In this document: positions 34,204 to 44,784 of the stretch, piece after piece | Numbering within the stretch: position 1 is the first letter of the stretch | Layout of the letters: each line of letters begins with the position of its first letter | From: Erythroxylum novogranatense | Taxonomy: Eukaryota; Streptophyta; Magnoliopsida; Malpighiales; Erythroxylaceae | NCBI GenBank assembly: GCA_029891385.1 | Contig: CM057231.1 | Coordinates: forward strand, 19,499,300-19,563,299 | Direction: 5' to 3' | DNA: 64,000 nt | Program-made: the position numbers and the translations under genes | The notes under the pieces: generated by a model | Told to the model about the DNA's origin: nothing | The model's database searches: none | The model's input: the letters and a program-made list of their open reading frames with translations, nothing else

Positions 34204-35013
34204 TGTTGGATTTGTTTCATTATTTTTAGGAGTTTTCTTTGTTTCACTTATTCAATGTTTAAAAGTTGGATTAGTAGTGAGCATTAAAGAGTCGCGAAAA
34301 TAAGAGAGAGAAAAGAGACATAAAAACAGAAAGAGAGCTGCAAATTTTTTTCATGAACTTCTTTGGTTTTTTTCCTAAAATTATTAACTCAAATTTGGTG
34401 TAAGAGATTTGGAGATTTTTTAATAATTTGATCAATAAAAATTAAGGATGACAAATATGGCCCAGCTTGAGTTTGGTCAGGATTAATACCTTGAGGGACC
34501 ATTGTTGGTTGGCCTATTGGGTTACTGGTCGGGGTTGTCTACCACCACAGCCTATAGAAAGGCATAAAAGACGTCATTTTGTAAAATTCTTTTTAAAAAA
34601 CTATAAGGCCCTACCCGACAGATCACCCTATGGTCGGGTTAGGTAGCACCAACCTATGGGTTGTGTCGCCTCACACCCCATAAACAATTATTTAACATTG
34701 GGTAATTTCTTTCTTTTTTCTTGATTGATGTTATTGCCTTTTGTCTGTTGTTTCCACTTATTTGACACTTAAATTGTCATCATTTTGGGGACACTGAGTT
34801 TTACTGTTGATTCAAAGGGTTTTTCATGTAAAAATCTTAGTCTCTTATGTTTGAAACTTGCGTTGACCATATTTATTTTTCAACATATTATAATATCATT
34901 ACCATGTTGTAATTTGCTTGCTTATTTTAGATTCAAGTAAAAAAAGAATTCTTGAATGGACATTTTCCTTTATACATGTTCAGTTTTGAATATATTGGTA
35001 TTTTCGTCTAACA
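34204..35013 (+). repeat. 5' LTR of copia B
   Basis: Begins TGTTGGATTTG and ends 'ttcgtctaaca' directly before the primer-binding site. The limits are approximate because the copies have diverged. Confidence 0.6.
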
Positions 35014-35064
35014 TTGTGATATTAGAGCAAATCATTCAATATTTTTCATAATTTTATTTGAACG

Positions 35065-35870
35065 ATGGATGAAAATATTAGCAAAATGATGCATTTAAAT
35101 GGTACTAATTGTTGTAAGTAGAAAGATAAGATAAAAGATATTTTATTTGTAAAAAAGTGCATTTGTCTTTGTTCACTACTCAGAAGCCTTAGTCTACGAT
35201 TGAGAATTTGAAAATCAACAAGTTTGTGGCTGTATTAGGCTATAGGTAGAAAAAATATATTCTTAATCACATTGTTAATAAGACATATGTTAGAAATTTA
35301 TAGGATAAGTTGGGATATTTTATGCTTCACAACCATGCTATAACAAGTTGTTCTTATTTAAATAACTAATAAATTTGAGACACAAGGAGGCCATTCCTAT
35401 TTTTGATCATTCAAAAGATTTTTAGGGTTTCCTTAATGAGTTATCTAAAATAAGGGTAAAGTTTGATGCAAGATACAAAGACTTTGGTTGCTTAATACTC
35501 CACCAAAATTTTGAAAAAATTTTGGTGTTTGTTTGACCAAATTTTTTCCTAATGGTTTGGTCACCGTCAAATTTATTAATAGTGGTATTTTGAGTGAAGA
35601 AGTGAGAAGATATCATGGATCATCTTCATCCTCACCGCAATCGAATGTTTTGGTTATAGAAAATAAGGTGAGAAGTAAATTCAAAAGTCAGAAAGGCCCA
35701 GAGAAAAGTAGATATAAGTTAAGGTCCAGGAATAAGAATTTTGTTTGTAATCACTACAATAAAGCAAGGCATACTAAGAGATATTGTTTCAAGATGAAAA
35801 AAGGAGATAAGATATGAAAAAAGGAGATGAGATATGAAAAAAGGAGAGTGAGAATAAGAACTATGCTATT
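35065..35870 (+). pseudogene. Copia B gag
   Basis: The start MDENISKMMHLNGTN at 35065 matches the N-terminus of a copia gag ('HLNGTN' block), followed soon by a stop. The C-terminal part is open at 35533-35817: 'SEEVRRYHGSSSSS', a basic linker, then the zinc knuckle 'CNHYNKARHTKRYC', in which the second Cys is Tyr. Two short duplicated 'aaaaaggagataagatatg' units follow at about 35800-35845. The middle is lost to frameshifts. Confidence 0.78.
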
Positions 35871-36212
35871 ATTATTATTGATGGTGATCTTTTTGTTGCT
35901 TGTGAAAAAATGTCATCAATTTAGTATGCCATGAGCTTATCTCTGTTATAGATACTAATGCTTCTTATCATCTCATGCAATAGAAAAGAGTTCTTTACTT
36001 CTTATACTTTAAAGTATGAGCAATAATGACAAGATTACAGTGATCGACAAAAAAATCTTTTTGGAGGTTAACAATGGTTTACATTAATTTTTTAAACATA
36101 TCAAGTATATATATGGTATTTGTTCAAATTTGAAATTTTTAGGACAACTTGATGTTGATAGTTGTTGCAATATCCTCGAAGATGGGCAATGAAAACTTAG
36201 TACAACTTCATT

Positions 36213-36852
36213 TTGGTTGTGACTCAAGGTAATAGGTTGTATAACTTATATATGATGCAATATTCTATTTTTGGTAGCTCAGTGAATATAGTGGAGACTA
36301 TTACTTCATTAAAATTATGGTATAAAATACTACGTCATATGATCACGAAGGAGAATGATTGTTTGGCTAAGAATTTGGCTAAGAAAAACATTCTTTCTAA
36401 AATTAAGGAAATTAGGTTAGACAAATTGTTTATTGCTTAGTTAAAAAATAGCAAAGAGTTTCTTTTTAAAGTCATCCTTCTTCTAGAAAGTTGGATTTGT
36501 TAGAACTTAATATGAAAAAAACTTTTCTTTAAAGTCGTCCTTCTTCTAGAAAGTTGGATTTACTAGAACTTAATATACTTTAATGTTTGTGACCCTTTTA
36601 AAGTGATATTAGATTGTGACATATCTTTTTTCCTTTTAATAATCATTTTGGAAAATTTCAGTTTATGCTTTAAAGACCAAAAACTAAGTAATTTTTTAGA
36701 ACTTCAAAGAATTTCAAGGTTTGGTTAAAAGATAAACATTTAAGAAATTTAAATGCATTCATAGTGAAAACACTGCTGAATATTATATACTTTTTGACAA
36801 CTATTACATAGAGTAGAATATTAGACATCATAAAACTCCTCCTTAGACTCCC
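36213..36852 (+). pseudogene. Copia B pre-integrase and integrase, left part
   Basis: Reads 'VVTQGNRLYNLYMMQ' and 'LWYKILRHMITKEND' (the His of the HHCC motif is kept) at 36213-36440. Broken integrase follows to 'HKTPP*TP' at 36852, where the solo LTR interrupts. On the far side (38145) the frame resumes with 'QLNGIIETMN', completing the 'TPQxNG' motif around the catalytic Glu. A near-repeat of about 60 bases ('tttaaagtc.tccttcttctagaaagttggatt') occurs at about 36464-36500 and 36525-36560. Confidence 0.75.
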
Positions 36853-38139
36853 TGATGATTGTCGAATTCACCAAAAATAAAATCTACTCCTGAAAAACCA
36901 AATAAATTATAGCTAAAATGAGTAGAGTCGTATCCACAGAGACTAGAGATTAATCAATCCTGTTAACAACCAGGGAATCAAGAATGAGTAAATAAAAAGG
37001 GGGGTTTTGTAACTGATGAGTAAAAATACTAAAATTAATAAATGGCAAGTAAATAAATTTAAATTGAAAAGAAATCAGATTAACAGCATCTAATAAGGTA
37101 ATCTCATTCAAGTTCTAAGGTTGATCATTGAAATAAAGAATAAATCCAAATCCCACAATAGATTGGTTATGATTATTGAAAAGCTTCTAATAATCTCATC
37201 CTTCTTTAGTTTTAGATTAGCTAGACTCGCGTCTATGACTAACCCCTTATTGACGAACAACCCTAACACACGCCTAGGATTTAATTTGCTAACAACTTTA
37301 AGAACTAGAAGGACCCAACCCTAATCAACAAGATCAACAAACGTGATTATTTGAATCAGATTATTCATCCTCATAATATAACTTGAAAATTATATTACCT
37401 ACCACTGTTATCAAGATTAACTAGACAATTATGGATCTAGAAACCTTGATTGGCTAATTATGACCCTGCCAATTGCACAACGAACTCTTATTGCAACAAC
37501 CAACAAGATAATAATATGAATAAAACAGAGAATGAATAAATATTGCAGAATTTCAAGAATAACAATTAAGTTTAGATCTCACAACTCATATGAAGTTGAA
37601 CTCGATTAACCCTTGCTAGACTAAAGTAGGTTTAGCCGCTCATGGCTATACAAAACTTGCAAAATAAGAAAATAAGAGATTCTTAGGTTTTCTGAAAATC
37701 GATCCCCCCATCAATCTTCTGCTCACCCCTTTTTATAGGGAGAGTTCTCTTTTCTTCAGAGGGAAAGAAATAGGCTGACGGATTAGTATCCCTAACTTCC
37801 CTCACTAATCCCAAAAAATCTTCCTTTCCAAATCTAAAAAAGTCTACAAATTAAAAGTCCAGTCACGTCTCCAACTCTGTATCGGGTGTTCATTCACGTG
37901 CGACCTTAAGTCGTGGGCACGACTTACTGTTCAGAATCTGAAGTCAGTCCAAAAATTATGGATGAGTAGTCACGGCTCAAAACTTCAAGTAACAGCAACC
38001 AAAACATCTCCAATCCAGCTCAATTGTCATCTCCTGCCCAAAATACATAAAACTAAATAAATTCCACCCTTTCCATATGAATATTTACCCAAAACGTCAA
38101 CAAAATCATTAATATAATTAGCAAATATTCACACCATCA
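36853..38139. mobile_element. Solo LTR, 1.3 kb, unknown family
   Basis: Begins TGATGATTGTCG and ends CACACCATCA, flanked by a perfect 5-bp duplication CTCCC (36848-36852, 38140-38144). Removing it restores the integrase codons CCT TAG ACT CCC CAA TTG. It holds no coding sequence. A terminal TG...CA with short inverted ends (TGATG/CATCA) and a 5-bp duplication favour a solo LTR over a DNA transposon. The phrase 'gagtcgtatccacagagact' is its most distinctive part. Confidence 0.8.
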
Positions 38140-39276
38140 CTCCCCAATTGAATGGTATAATAGAGACAATGAATACAAATTTGGTAGAGAAATCTAGATG
38201 TGTACTTATAGAAGTGAAGTTATTAAAATACCCTTAGGTAGAAGTACTTCACATAATTGCTCAGATTAGTAGTTTGTATTCTATTGTTACTCTGATGGTG
38301 ATATCTGAAATAAAGTTTAGTTTAGTAAGGATATTTTTTTGTGACTATCTGAGAGTCTTTGAATGTAAAACATTTATGCATATTGTTAAAAATGAGAGGT
38401 CTAAGTTAGATGTTAAAATCATGCAATGTATTTATACTAGATATAGTCGAGATGACTATGGTTATCAATTATATGATATGGTAGAGAAGAAACTTATCAG
38501 AAGTTATGATATGTTGTTCTTTTAGGACCAAACTATTAAAGATATTGAGGTTAAGAGGAATGATTTTTAAAGCAGTGAGAGCATCATTAATATTGAGCCG
38601 ATTTCTTTGAATGATATACCAAAAAGATGATCTTCAAGATTTTTAAATATAAGATAACAATAACAATGGTGATCAAATGCATATGATCATTTGGGTGTAA
38701 AGACTTTGGATACTCTAGTACATAGTGTTGTGTTTGACCAGTAACCAAAAAAATGTAAAGAATCACTATAGAGGCTCTAAAAACATTTTCTAGAAGATCT
38801 ATTAAAAAGAAAGTCCTTATCATCTTACTCTCATATTGAGTATGTACCTGTCATTGAAGGGAGAGAACTTGAAAGCTTTAAGGAAGTTATGGATAGTGAG
38901 TACAAGGAGAAATAGTTTGGAGTGATGAAGTATGAGATGAAATATTTACATGATAATCATACTTTTAAAGTTTTTAAAGTCTAAAGTGCTTTATAGAATT
39001 GGTAATTTTTTAGTCGTAGAAGATTCATATGAATGACAATAGTTCTGATATGATAACCAATTCTTTTTCATTAAAAAATTTGATTTATGTTGTTTGATCA
39101 TCAAAATGAGGGTCTCTTACATATACCATCGGATTAATGATATTTTAAGCTATAAGTTGCTTAAGTTGTAGAAGATTCATATGAATGACAATGGTTCTAA
39201 AATGATGATCAATTCCTTTTCATAAAAATTTAATGCATGTTGCTTAATCATCATAATAGAGGTTTGGAAGGAGAAT
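38140..39276 (+). pseudogene. Copia B integrase end and RNase H remnants
   Basis: From 38145 it reads the end of the integrase ('QLNGIIETMN', 'FECKTFMHIVKNERSKLD', 'CIYTRYSRDDYGYQLYD'), the GYxxxxxGYRLWD-like region. Only scraps of RT follow. Near the end, a copia RNase H tail ('RKIHMNDN') appears twice, at about 39014-39107 and 39168-39266. The second copy directly precedes the purine tract and 3' LTR. Confidence 0.72.
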
Positions 39277-39953
39277 TGTTGGGATACGATATTTTTCTTC
39301 CTATGTGTTAAAATGTCTAAATTTCATAGATTTAGTTCATTATTTTTAGCAGCTTATTATAGTCTTTTGCCTCATTTTGTTAATGTTTAAAAGTCGAAGT
39401 AAAAGTAAGTATGAAAGAGTTAGCAAAAAATGGAGAGAATAAAAAAAGAAGAAGAAAAGAGAGAAGTAAAAGAAGAAAGAGGGTAGCTGAATTTTTAACC
39501 AATTAAACATTTTTGTTAAATTTTGAGTCCTTTGCGGTTAGATCCAAGTTAAAATCACTATAAGAGTTTCTTAGACATTACTTTATAATATGAACGATGG
39601 GGATCTTGTTTGGAGAACTACAAGTGCAATTTTTATCCCATGAACAATAGTTTAATTTTACATGATTTCTCTTATTTTCTTCCTTATTTGTTGTTACTGC
39701 CTTTATTCTTTGTTTATCCTTATTTGCACTTGTCTTATAGCTATTTTGGAAAACCTTATGTAGAAGTCTTTTTAGTTTAGAATGGTTGTTTTGATATACC
39801 GAAGGTTTCATTTTTACTCTTAATTTAAATAAAATTTTTATGTAAAAATTTTAATATCTCTTATATTTATGATTTGTATGTAATACTAAAGTTTGTTATT
39901 ATAAAAAGGGGAAATTTTAATTGAACATTTATTTCGTTGTGTTGTTCTCAACA
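39277..39953 (+). repeat. 3' LTR of copia B
   Basis: Begins TGTTGGGATACGATA after 'ggagaat' and ends 'gttctcaaca'. Diverged partner of 34204-35013. Confidence 0.6.
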
Positions 39954-40215
39954 ATCAACGTCGCCTAATTGGGTGGTACCTGTTTGAGTGGCTTGTAAGT
40001 TCGATACAAATTGACCGGCACCAGTGATAGGTAAATCACCAAGCTTTGTTGACTTAACATTGCGTGTGCATTACGATTTCTTTCCTCATTGGTTCTCAGG
40101 TAGAAATTTTGTGTTCTTTTAAAAGTCATTGTTTTATTAGTAGACAATCGATAATGATGGGAACCATTGGACAATTGGAGTTTTTTGACCGTTAAAAGAC
40201 CGGTTATATTTTATA
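39954..40215. other. Non-coding spacer before the MITE
   Basis: No gene or repeat recognised. The TA at 40214-40215 is the left half of the MITE target duplication. Confidence 0.55.
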
Positions 40216-40462
40216 CTCCCTCTTATTTAAAATAAGTCTTGTTTTAGAGAGATTTTAAATATTCAAAATAAATGTTGTTTCTGATTTTTTATACACGTGT
40301 ATAATTTTATTTTCAAAATTATCCTTTAATTTCTCTCACATCTTAATTATACAGATTATATTTTCAAGACAATTCAACATGCAATTAATAAGAGTATATC
40401 AAACATTTCACTAACTTTTTTAATAAATGTGTATATTTTTAAAACGACAAAATAAGAGGAAG
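40216..40462. mobile_element. Stowaway-like MITE
   Basis: A 247-base AT-rich element bounded by TA on both sides (40214-40215, 40463-40464). The ends are inverted repeats: CTCCCTCTTATTT at the left and CTTCCTCTTATTT read inward from the right. The CTCCCTC start and TA target fit Tc1/mariner-derived Stowaway elements. It has no ORF and would depend on a transposase elsewhere. Confidence 0.85.
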
Positions 40463-40464
40463 TA

Positions 40465-41176
40465 TTGAATTAGATGTATTTCTTAATTCTTATAGTTATT
40501 GTAGGCAGAAACTGACTCAACCCAATTACAAACTTGGAACGGAACGGCTCAAATTCATCACTGTCGTTAAGTCTTTGAGGAGTCTTTATCTCGTAAGATA
40601 CATATATAAAAGAAAACGGGAAACTTACAAAAAAGTTGACGACTGAGAGTGCACATGACGTGCTCCTATTTGCTTTTTGTTACCTTTGTGGTGTATGTTA
40701 GTCAAATTTTCGGGTATTTGTAACATTCTATATGGTCTGGTTAAGTCACTTACTTCGTTAATGAATAAAAAATAAATAATCACTTAGTTTAGCTAAACCA
40801 TTTGACAAATTAAATACAAATAACAAGTTTATAATAATTGATCAAATTCTTAAAGCAATGTGATATCGTCCCCCCGATGTTTACAGATACATGAAGGAAT
40901 TAGGGGAATTCTAATATTTGAAAGCTTTAAAAGGACGGAGGATATAGTCAACAAAGGCGACCCTTTGTGATCTTCCTCAGTTAACAAGTTCACAAATGTG
41001 CAGTGCAGTGGTCCTATATTGCTGGCTACAACTACAAGGCTTTCAATATAAAGTAGTACATGTACCGATATTGTTTTCAGTCCGTAATTCCAGAGCAGCC
41101 ATTGCTTAACTTATGTCATACACAAGAAATAATCAACAGAGGGGCAATTCCACATTTCTGAAAGCCTCGTCAAAAG
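40465..41176. other. Non-coding spacer
   Basis: AT-rich DNA without a supported gene or transposon end. Confidence 0.55.
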
Positions 41177-41582
41177 TGTTAGAAATTTAAACCTTCTAAA
41201 TCCACACCCAATAATATTTAATAGACAAAAATATCAGAAAATAACAACACAAGAGAATTTATGTAGAAACTCCCAAACTGGAAAAAAAAAACCACGGGCA
41301 CCGAGAAGAAAATTCACTATGTGAAAAAATTCTTACAATTACACAATTTTTCCTCTCACCCAATCCCCCAATACACCAACACACTCACAAAGAAATACAC
41401 AAGACATACTCTCCAACTCTCGCCTCGAAAGAAATTTAACTAGAGTCAATTTGTCTTCTGAATCTTTGACTTTGTTTGGTCTTACTAAACAAGGAGATAG
41501 TCACCTCTTTATATAGGTAAAAGGCTTGTCTCAATTGTTGTCCCCAACCAATATGGGACAACAAAGGAGTCAAATCTCAACA
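41177..41582 (-). repeat. 3' LTR of element C
   Basis: 406 bases, TGTTAGAAATTT to AATCTCAACA on the plus strand. Confidence 0.87.
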
Positions 41583-42543
41583 ATCTCCACCTTTGGTGAC
41601 TTTGGTTAATCCCACAACCACACTCCATCTTAATGAAGATCTCCTGAAAATAACATAACTCTCAATGTAGAGAATTATCATGCTTCATAGCATCATGCTC
41701 CACCATAAAAGCATACTCACTCAGAATAAACTAATTCCAAGCCTTTTACTTCGGCACATGTCGAAAATAACCTTGCTGAAAAATTATGGTGCAACTCTCA
41801 TGTTTGACTTTCCTGAAAATTCATCAGTTATCGACATAAATTTCACTACGCACCTTGCATTAATGTCAAACCAATGCCCGTGTGCAAACCTGTAGACCCG
41901 CTAACAGTAACACATCCTCTATCATGACAAGTTTGGGATTAGCGGCATGCCATGAGGATGTACATGCCCCCTTCTTAGAGAACAAGATCATCATCTATGA
42001 AGACAATGTTAGCGACATTGTCAGTCTCTCCATTAACTTACCCAGAGCCTCTTGTCGAACCTGCTCTACCTCTCGGACAACCAGTATCACTAGTAGTAGT
42101 ACTGATATCATGGATTTGTCTGCCTTTCAATACCTTGTGTAACTTTGACTAAATCAAAATACCTCTGACTTGCACTTGCCACAAGCCAAATTGATTCTCT
42201 CGTCGAATTTATCCACCTCAATTCTAAGAGGATTCGAAACCCTATTTCTTGACATTTTTCTTGTGCTCTTCTGCCTTGATGAATTTTACTGTAGAAGTGA
42301 ATAGTACACCAGGAAAGTTTCCAGGAAAGAGAGGTGGGTCACAACGGATACTCTTAAATACCAAGTCTTTCCTTAGCCAAAACTTTCCTAGACATGTACT
42401 ACACACTACCATACCAAAACTCCACCTCACCGAATGAACCTTTCTCAAGAAAATATTTTCTGATGTGGAAGATCAGTAAAAAATGCGACCACAGAGTATA
42501 CTTAGAATTTTCAAGAAAAACGCACCTTGGCTTTGATACCACT

Positions 42544-42945
42544 TGTTGGAAATTTAAACCTTCCAAACCCACACCCAAGAATATTTAATAGACAAAAATA
42601 TTAAAAAAAACAACACAAGAGAATTTACGTGGAAACTCCCAAACCGGAGAAAAATCACGGGCGCCGAGAATAAAATTCACTATGTGAAAATTCTTACAAT
42701 CACACAATTTTTTCTCTCACCCAATCCCCCAATACACCAACACACTTACAAAGAAATACACAAGACACACTCTCCAACTCTTACCTCAAAAGAGGAATTT
42801 AACTAGAGTCAAATTTGTACTACAAATCTTTGACATTGTTTGGTGCACTAGACAAGGAGATAGTCACCTCCTTATATAGGTAAGAGACTTGTCTCAATTG
42901 TTGTCCCCAACTAATATGAGATAACAAAGGAACCAAATCTCAGCA
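42544..42945 (-). repeat. 5' LTR of element C
   Basis: 402 bases, TGTTGGAAATTT to AATCTCAGCA on the plus strand, two bases from the primer-binding site. Confidence 0.87.
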
Positions 42946-42951
42946 ATCACC

Positions 42952-43571
42952 TTATAGATATGGGGAGCCCACTTACATGGGAGATCTACACTATGGGCCT
43001 AGTGATGAAACATATTTGTGGGCTTTGACACCACACTTCAACCTAAAACCTTAAGGCATTAGGTTTGTGGTTCTTTCCACTTATATGTCATTCACTAGCT
43101 CCATTTCTTTCCGATGTGGGATTTCCACTCACACTTGACTTCTCAACAATCTCCTCCTCAAGTGTGAACTTCCATATTGGTCTTGAACTCCCCCTTGAGC
43201 GAAAGCCTCTTTTTACTTAGTAGCTCGAGTATATGGGATCACCAAGAGCTCTTCTACTCTACTGGTCTGAGCCCATCAGGAGTCTCCTTACTCTTCTTCG
43301 TGGGGAGGCAACCATAGAATCCGACCACCATCTCTATACTCGTCTCTTGCCGAACCATCGGCTCTGATACCACTTATAGATATGGGGAGCCCACTTACAA
43401 GGGAGATCTACAGTATAGGCCTAGTGATAAAACATATTTGTAGACTTTGACACCGCACTTCAACCTAAAACTTTAAAGCATTAGGTTTATAGGTCCTTTC
43501 CACTTATATATCATTCACTAGCTCCATTTTTTTCCGATTTAGGATTTCCACTCGCACTTGACTTCCCAACA
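42952..43571 (-). mobile_element. TRIM-like miniature LTR element
   Basis: Two near-identical direct repeats of about 198 bases (42952-43148, 43374-43571) flank a 225-base interior. The primer-binding-site complement GGCTCTGATACCA is at 43360-43372, and the purine tract complement 'atctcctcctcaagtgtg' follows the left repeat at 43149. On the minus strand the LTR begins TGTTG(A/G)GAAGTCAAGTG. Total length 620 bases without coding sequence fits a terminal-repeat retrotransposon in miniature. No clear target duplication is seen. It lies only 6 bases from element C and about 430 bases upstream of the PR-10 start codon. Confidence 0.85.
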
Positions 43572-43730
43572 AAAAAGAGTTTTTCTTTCTTTTCATCCAC
43601 AATAAATAAAGGCATTAAAAGCAATAGACTTTCAAGCTCAGTTGTCTATAATTTTCAATATACGTGAGCGAAACGAATTAGAAAGGTCGTTTGAAACCAG
43701 TAAGTCAATTTTGTAGAAACAAAGTATTCC

Positions 43731-43850
43731 GGTCTGCAATGGACTGCTCTGCAATTTTCTAGAAGCCAAGTCTTGCGGTCGGTCTACAATCGACTGCTCT
43801 GCAATTTCCTAGAAACCAAGTCTTGCGGTCGGTCTACACTCGAGAACTGC
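43731..43850. repeat. 50-base tandem repeat in the PR-10 promoter
   Basis: Units at 43731-43780 and 43781-43830 are close copies (GGTCTRCAATSGACTGCTCT, then a shared end AAGTCTTGCGGTC). A third, partial unit starts at 43831. The bases before 43731 ('gtagaaacaaagtattcc') look like the decayed tail of an earlier unit. The array ends 45 bases before the TATA box, where upstream regulatory elements usually sit. Confidence 0.9.
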
Positions 43851-43894
43851 TTTAGACTGAGGAGTTAATAGCGCAAAGCTTACCCAGTGGAATC

Positions 43895-43902
43895 TATAAA
43901 TA
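43895..43902 (+). promoter_or_regulatory. TATA box of the PR-10 gene
   Basis: TATAAATA in 'aatctataaatagtagtg', 97 bases upstream of the first base of the ATG at 43999. This leaves room for a 5' leader of about 60-70 bases. Confidence 0.75.
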
Positions 43903-43998
43903 GTAGTGCTTGCACAACTATAATCTTCACAAATCCCTATTATCTAAACCTTAAGTGCTAATCTCCTTCGGCATTTCTTTTTTTTGTCCTAAGCAAAC

Positions 43999-44573
43999 AT
44001 GGTTCACACCGTCACACAAGAGTACACTAGCTGCATTCCTGCCCCAAGACTGTTTAAGGCAATTGTCACTGAATCACAAGATGTCATCCCCAAGGCCATG
44101 CCTGAAGCTTTCAAGTGCATTGAGGTTGTAGGTGATCTCAAAATCACCAAGTTCCCTGAAGGTAATTGGTTGGTCATGACCCATTCACAAACACAATCAT
44201 ATATTCATTTGTTTCTGAAAACTATTCATATATTCATTTAAATGAAAGACTTTAACATGAAACATGTTTCATCCCAGGAGGTGAATTCAAGTACATGAAG
44301 CACAAGACCGATTGCGTGGACACCACCAACTTGTTCTGCAAGTCCACCTTGGTCGAGGGTGATGTATTGGGTGACAAGCTGGAGTCCGTGGTTCATGAGG
44401 TCAAGTACGAACCCTCAGGCAGTGGATGTGTGGTGAAATCAACCAACCATTATCATGCAAAGCCCGGGGCTGTGCTCAACGAAGAGGAACTCAAAGCTGG
44501 TTCAGTTAAGGCCATGGGTCTCTACAAGGCCGTTGAGGAGTATCTATTGGCCAACCCCACTGTCTGCGCTTGA
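43999..44573 (+). CDS. PR-10 / Bet v 1-family protein, Hyp-1-like
   Basis: PR-10 proteins are small cytosolic proteins with a hydrophobic cavity that binds plant metabolites. Many are induced by stress or pathogens. Exon 1 is 43999-44161, a phase-1 intron with GT...AG ends spans 44162-44277, and exon 2 is 44278-44573, giving 152 residues. The intron splits Gly55 after 'KFPE', the conserved PR-10 intron site. Family marks include 'IPAPRLFKA' (about 13-21), 'EGDVLGDKLE' (about 79-88), 'NHYHAKPG' and the C-terminal helix 'AMGLYKAVEEYLLANP'. The C-terminal half is closest, from memory, to the Hyp-1-type PR-10 of Hypericum. The glycine-rich loop (normally EGxGGxGT) is reduced to GD at 45-46, a loss of about six residues that accounts for the short length. 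The rest is intact, so it may be expressed. The ligand is unknown. Confidence 0.93.
44162..44277 (+). other. PR-10 intron
   Basis: A 116-base, AT-rich intron starting GTAATTGG and ending 'tttcatcccag'. Splicing joins GAAG to GAGGTG in frame. Reading through instead adds an unrelated tail that stops at 44241. Confidence 0.9.
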
Positions 44574-44778
44574 ACATGCTTCTTCTACCATCCCTGCAAG
44601 GTTGAGTTTATTTTGTTTTGACGATCATGGTTTTCAACGAGCTACTTCTATCCTTTCCTTAATGGCGTACTGCTGTAACGAGAAATGCCTGTGATATGTA
44701 ATAATTCTCAGCAGTTTGGCTCAATTTGTGCCTTGAGTCGACAGAGAAGTATTTTGCGTACAAGTTTGATTACTACAT

Positions 44779-44784
44779 AATAAA
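44779..44784 (+). terminator. Polyadenylation signal of the PR-10 gene
   Basis: AATAAA in 'acataataaagtttg', about 206 bases after the stop codon. Confidence 0.6.

Larger units (their letters stand above)
34204..39953 (+). mobile_element. Copia element B, old and decayed
   Basis: A plus-strand copia element. The primer-binding-site variant TGTGATATTAGAGC lies at 35015-35028 and a purine tract 'ggaaggagaat' at 39266-39276 precedes the 3' LTR start TGTTGGGATACG. LTRs (34204-35013, 39277-39953) share phrases such as 'tttcattatttttag' and 'caatgtttaaaagt' but are clearly diverged, and no target duplication is visible, so it is old. Gag, pre-integrase, integrase and RNase H scraps survive in order, while most of the RT is gone. 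A 1287-base solo LTR sits in the integrase. Confidence 0.75.
41177..42945 (-). mobile_element. Copia-type non-autonomous element C
   Basis: The LTRs are 41177-41582 and 42544-42945 and match closely. The primer-binding-site complement GGCTTTGATACCA is at 42529-42541, and the purine tract complement 'atctccacctttggtga' follows the left LTR. The interior is only 961 bases and has no gag or pol motif, so it is a deletion derivative or a non-autonomous family. The minus strand has CTATATAAAG in each LTR (near 41508-41518 and 42870-42880). Flanks (AAAAG and ATCAC) show no target duplication. Confidence 0.85.
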
